From an uncultured Ruminococcus sp. (lineage in GTDB: Bacteria; Bacillota; Clostridia; Oscillospirales; Acutalibacteraceae): a stretch of 64,000 bases of DNA. The notes under the pieces are model-generated. The model had not been told where the DNA came from. It did not search any database and saw only the letters and a list, made by a program, of their open reading frames with translations. Position numbers and translations under genes: made by a program. How positions within the stretch are numbered: the first letter of the stretch is position 1; every line of letters begins with the position of its first letter. Shown piece by piece: positions 60,411-64,000 of this stretch. The stretch covers positions 42,079 through 106,078 of the forward strand of contig CADBCC010000002.1 of NCBI GenBank assembly GCA_902793125.1, written 5' to 3'.

Positions 60411-63400
60411 ATGAAAAGTAAAAATCTTTACTCGCCTCGCTTTGAGCATGACAACTGCGGAATCGGAGCGGTTGTAAATATAAAAGGCGTAAAATCGCAC
60501 GCGACAGTCGAAAACGCTCTTACTATAGTTGAGACTCTCGAGCACCGCGCGGGAAAAGACGCTGAAGGCAAAACCGGCGATGGTGTAGGAATACTTCTGC
60601 AAATCTCGCATAAGTTCTTCAAAAAAGCCGCGTCTGAGATTAATATATCCCTTAACTGTGAGAGGGATTATGCTGTCGGAATGTTCTTCTTCCCGCAGTT
60701 TGAGCTGTTCAGAAACCAGGCTAAAAAAATGTTTGAAATAATTGCCGAAAAAGAAGGACTGCGTGTTCTCGGATGGAGACAGGTTCCGTATAATGAGGAC
60801 GCGATAGGCAGCCGTGCGCTTGAGTGTATGCCGAATATCCAGCAGTGCTTTATCGAGCGTCCCGACGGAGTAAAGCGCGGACTTGAATTTGACCGAAGAC
60901 TTTATGTTGCCCGAAAAATATTTGAACAGAGTAACGAGGATACTTACGTTGTTTCCTTATCCTCAAGAACTATAGTTTATAAGGGTATGTTCTTAGTCGG
61001 CGATTTACGCAATTTCTTTACCGATTTACAGGATGAAGATTTTGAGAGCGCTATTGCTCTTGTACATTCCCGTTTTTCCACTAATACAAATCCGAGCTGG
61101 GAACGCGCTCATCCGAACAGGATGATTGTTCACAACGGTGAGATTAATACAATAAGAGGCAACGCCGATAAGATGTTGGCGCGCGAGGAGAATATGCGCT
61201 CGGAGCATCTTAAAGGTGATTTAGATAAGGTTATCCCCGTAGTAAACGCTGAGGGATCCGATTCTTCCATGCTTGATAACACGCTTGAGTTTCTCGTTAT
61301 GAGCGGTATGGATTTACCCTTGGCGGTTATGATAACCATCCCCGAACCATGGGATAGAAACGAAACAATGAGCCTGAATAAAAAGGATTTTTACCAGTAT
61401 TACGCTACTATGATGGAACCCTGGGACGGTCCTGCTTCCATACTTTTCTCCGACGGCGATATTATGGGCGCAGTGCTTGACCGAAACGGACTCAGACCTT
61501 CAAGATATTATATTACAGACGACGGCAGTTTAATTCTTTCCTCAGAAGTCGGCGCGTTGCCTGTCGCGCCTGAAAAGGTTGTTAAAAAAGACAGGCTTCG
61601 TCCCGGCAAAATGCTTTTAGTTGATACGGTTAAAGGAGAGCTTGTAGATGATGACGAGCTTAAAACCCGCTACGCTTCAAGACAGCCTTACGGAGAGTGG
61701 CTTGACTCTAATCTTGTTAAGCTTAAAGACTTAAAAATCCCCAACGCGAAGGTTGAGGAACACCACAGAGCCGAGCGCAGAAAGCTCCAGAAAGCTTTCG
61801 GTTATACATATGAGGATGTTATGACCTCAATTCTTCCGATGGCTAAGAACGGCTCAGAGAAGATTGCCTCAATGGGTACGGACAGCCCGATTCCTCCGCT
61901 TTCAAGCGAGGTTCAGCCGCTGTTTAATTACTTTAAGCAGCTGTTTGCTCAGGTAACAAATCCGCCTATTGACGCTATCCGTGAGGAAATAGTAACTTCA
62001 ACAACAGTTTATCTCGGTGAGTCGGGCAATATTTTAGAGGAAAAGCCCGAGAACTGTAAGGTTGTAAAAATTCATAATCCTATTTTATCTTCAACGGATA
62101 TTTTAAAACTGAAAAATATGAGGGAAAACGGCTTTAAAGTAGCTACAATCCCAATGCTTTATTATAAGAATACCTCGCTTAAAAAGGCTATTCACCGCCT
62201 TTATATCGAGGCTGACAAGGCGTATAAGGACGGAGCTAATATACTGATTCTCTCGGACAGAGGAGTAGATGAAAACCATATCGCTATTCCGTCGCTTCTT
62301 GCTGTTTCCGCGCTTCATCAGCATCTTGTTTTATCAAAGTGCAGAACTTCTCTTTCCATTGTATTGGAAAGCGCCGAGCCCCGTGAGGTTCACCATTTCG
62401 CGACGCTCTTAGGTTACGGCGCTACGGCTGTTAACCCCTATCTTGTACAGGAAACCATCCACGAGCTCATTCACGATGACCTGCTTGATAAGGATTATTA
62501 CGCAGCGGTAAGCGACTATAACGACGCTGTGCTTCACGGCATTGTAAAAATAGCGTCAAAAATGGGTATTTCCACAATTCAGTCCTACCTCGGCTCGCAG
62601 ATTTTCGAGGCTATCGGAATAAGCGACGAGGTAATTAACGAATACTTTACAGATACAGTAAGCCGTGTCGGCGGTATCACATTAAAGGATATAGAGAAAA
62701 ACGTTGACAAGCTCCATACAGAGGCGTTTGATCCTCTCGGACTTGAAACCGGCGATGAGCTTATCTCCCGCGGAAGTCATAAGTTCAGAAGCGGCAGGGA
62801 GGAACACCTCTATAATCCGCAGACGATACATACTTTACAGACAGCAACGCGTACAGCCGACTACAGCTTATTTAAAAAGTATACAAATATGATTACCGAG
62901 GAAATGAGCCCTGTAAGTCTGCGCGGACTTTTAGATTTTAACTACGCGGAGACTCCTGTTCCGATCGACGAAGTTGAAAGCGTTGAAGAGATTGTAAAGC
63001 GTTTTAAGACAGGCGCTATGTCCTACGGTTCAATTTCGCAGGAAGCCCACGAAGCATTGGCTTTAGCTATGAATATGCTCCACGGTAAATCCAACTCGGG
63101 CGAGGGCGGAGAAAGCCCCGAACGACTTGCGACCAAAGGAACTAAAAATAACCGCTGTTCGGCAATTAAGCAGGTAGCCTCGGGACGTTTCGGCGTTACA
63201 AGCGAGTATCTCAATTCTGCCGATGAAATCCAGATAAAGATGGCTCAGGGAGCTAAGCCCGGCGAGGGCGGACATCTTCCCGGTAATAAAGTTTATCCGT
63301 GGATTGCGAAAACACGCCACTCAACCCCGGGTGTTTCGCTGATTTCACCGCCGCCTCATCACGATATTTATTCAATTGAGGATTTGGCGCAGTTAATATA

Positions 63401-64000
63401 CGATTTAAAGAACGCCAACAAAAAAGCGCGTATATCTGTAAAACTCGTATCCGAGTGTGGAGTCGGCACAGTTGCCGCGGGCGTAGCGAAAGCCGGAGCG
63501 GGAGTAATCCTTATCTCAGGTCACGACGGCGGAACAGGAGCGGCTCCGAGAAGTTCAATTTATAACGCGGGACTTCCGTGGGAACTCGGACTTGCCGAAG
63601 CACACCAAACTCTGATAATGAACAACCTGAGAAATAAGGTTATAATCGAAACCGACGGTAAGCTTATGACAGGCCGTGACGTCGCGATTGCCGCAATACT
63701 CGGCGCGGAGGAATTCGGCTTCGCAACAGCGCCGCTTGTAACTTTAGGCTGCGCTATGATGCGTGTATGCAACCTCGATACATGTCCTTTCGGTGTAGCT
63801 ACCCAGAACCCCGAGCTTAGAAAACGGTTTATGGGTAAACCTGAATATGTTGCGAACTTTATGCGCTTTATCGCTCAGGAACTCAGGGAGTATATGGCAA
63901 AATTAGGCGTGCGTACTCTCGATGAGCTTGTTGGAAGAACCGACCTGCTTAAAACAAAAGAAAATCTCAGCGAAAACCATAAAAAAATTGATTTATCTTC
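60411..64000 (+). CDS. gltB: Glutamate synthase large subunit (3'-truncated by window edge)
   Basis: GOGAT converts glutamine and 2-oxoglutarate to two glutamates. The frame is open from ATG 60411 to the end of the window (1196 codons; complete proteins are about 1500). A 15-residue propeptide precedes the catalytic cysteine in [13 protein letters not shown]. The class II glutaminase domain extends to about residue 400 ([30 protein letters not shown]). A central domain and an FMN-binding synthase domain follow ([29 protein letters not shown]), with the 3Fe-4S cysteines in [19 protein letters not shown] near 1113. GAGAGGAAG precedes the ATG. It is divergent from glmS and next to glnN-amt. Confidence 0.97.
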   Translation, partial: MKSKNLYSPRFEHDNCGIGAVVNIKGVKSHATVENALTIVETLEHRAGKDAEGKTGDGVGILLQISHKFFKKAASEINISLNCERDYAVGMFFFPQFELFRNQAKKMFEIIAEKEGLRVLGWRQVPYNEDAIGSRALECMPNIQQCFIERPDGVKRGLEFDRRLYVARKIFEQSNEDTYVVSLSSRTIVYKGMFLVGDLRNFFTDLQDEDFESAIALVHSRFSTNTNPSWERAHPNRMIVHNGEINTIRGNADKMLAREENMRSEHLKGDLDKVIPVVNAEGSDSSMLDNTLEFLVMSGMDLPLAVMITIPEPWDRNETMSLNKKDFYQYYATMMEPWDGPASILFSDGDIMGAVLDRNGLRPSRYYITDDGSLILSSEVGALPVAPEKVVKKDRLRPGKMLLVDTVKGELVDDDELKTRYASRQPYGEWLDSNLVKLKDLKIPNAKVEEHHRAERRKLQKAFGYTYEDVMTSILPMAKNGSEKIASMGTDSPIPPLSSEVQPLFNYFKQLFAQVTNPPIDAIREEIVTSTTVYLGESGNILEEKPENCKVVKIHNPILSSTDILKLKNMRENGFKVATIPMLYYKNTSLKKAIHRLYIEADKAYKDGANILILSDRGVDENHIAIPSLLAVSALHQHLVLSKCRTSLSIVLESAEPREVHHFATLLGYGATAVNPYLVQETIHELIHDDLLDKDYYAAVSDYNDAVLHGIVKIASKMGISTIQSYLGSQIFEAIGISDEVINEYFTDTVSRVGGITLKDIEKNVDKLHTEAFDPLGLETGDELISRGSHKFRSGREEHLYNPQTIHTLQTATRTADYSLFKKYTNMITEEMSPVSLRGLLDFNYAETPVPIDEVESVEEIVKRFKTGAMSYGSISQEAHEALALAMNMLHGKSNSGEGGESPERLATKGTKNNRCSAIKQVASGRFGVTSEYLNSADEIQIKMAQGAKPGEGGHLPGNKVYPWIAKTRHSTPGVSLISPPPHHDIYSIEDLAQLIYDLKNANKKARISVKLVSECGVGTVAAGVAKAGAGVILISGHDGGTGAAPRSSIYNAGLPWELGLAEAHQTLIMNNLRNKVIIETDGKLMTGRDVAIAAILGAEEFGFATAPLVTLGCAMMRVCNLDTCPFGVATQNPELRKRFMGKPEYVANFMRFIAQELREYMAKLGVRTLDELVGRTDLLKTKENLSENHKKIDLS

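Overview
The window reads as a chromosome segment from an anaerobic Gram-positive Clostridia, most likely a gut Ruminococcaceae/Oscillospiraceae relative. The grounds are RNase J, a GdpP-type c-di-AMP phosphodiesterase, GatCAB beside aspS, type III glutamine synthetase, BioY, a small alarmone synthetase, secreted proteins with type I dockerins, and strong AGGAGG ribosome binding sites with TTGACA/TATAAT promoters. No outer-membrane genes, phage, insertion sequence or CRISPR array was seen. Species assignment is inference.

1-19.8 kb is housekeeping. It runs RNase J (5' end outside the window), gdpP, rplI, dnaB, tilS, hpt, ftsH, uvrA, aspS-gatC-gatA-gatB, then comM on the minus strand and a SigH-like sigma factor. 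Three intergenic spaces here carry palindrome-rich repeats (an array of small hairpins at 3.85-4.0 kb and MITE-like elements). 20-27 kb holds ttcA, a RelQ-type (p)ppGpp synthetase, bioY with a probable BirA operator over its promoter, an NlpC/P60 peptidoglycan hydrolase with a match to the WalR box, a secreted Ig-like protein and an O-acetylhomoserine sulfhydrylase. Three tRNA genes follow (two Ser on the minus strand, one Arg on the plus strand).

27.7-37.6 kb is accessory. It has an ECF sigma/anti-sigma pair, small secreted lysine-rich and Big_2 proteins each with its own promoter or terminator, and a transporter pair (EamA and an ECF S-component) bracketed by 270-bp direct repeats of the 3' end of a patatin gene. 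It also has a translationally coupled pair: a cytoplasmic ParB-like/BMP fusion and a metallophosphoesterase.

38-49.3 kb is a cell-surface island. A 2976-residue secreted protein with InlB-type repeats, Big_2 domains and starch-binding-like modules is followed after 19 bp by an unannotated 48-residue peptide gene. Two leucine-rich-repeat (BspA-like) proteins ending in type I dockerins come next. This suggests polysaccharide-associated surface assemblies of the amylosome/cellulosome kind; the matching cohesin is not in the window.

49.4-54 kb holds a DUF5677 protein with a bile-acid/sodium symporter family protein, a HAD-phosphatase lipoprotein, and a flavodoxin-fold oxidoreductase overlapping an alpha/beta hydrolase. 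54-64 kb is a nitrogen-assimilation block: amt fused to a PII domain, glnN (GSIII), glmS, and divergently gltB (3' end outside the window). Together these take up ammonium, make glutamine, recycle it to glutamate and spend it on amino sugars for the wall.
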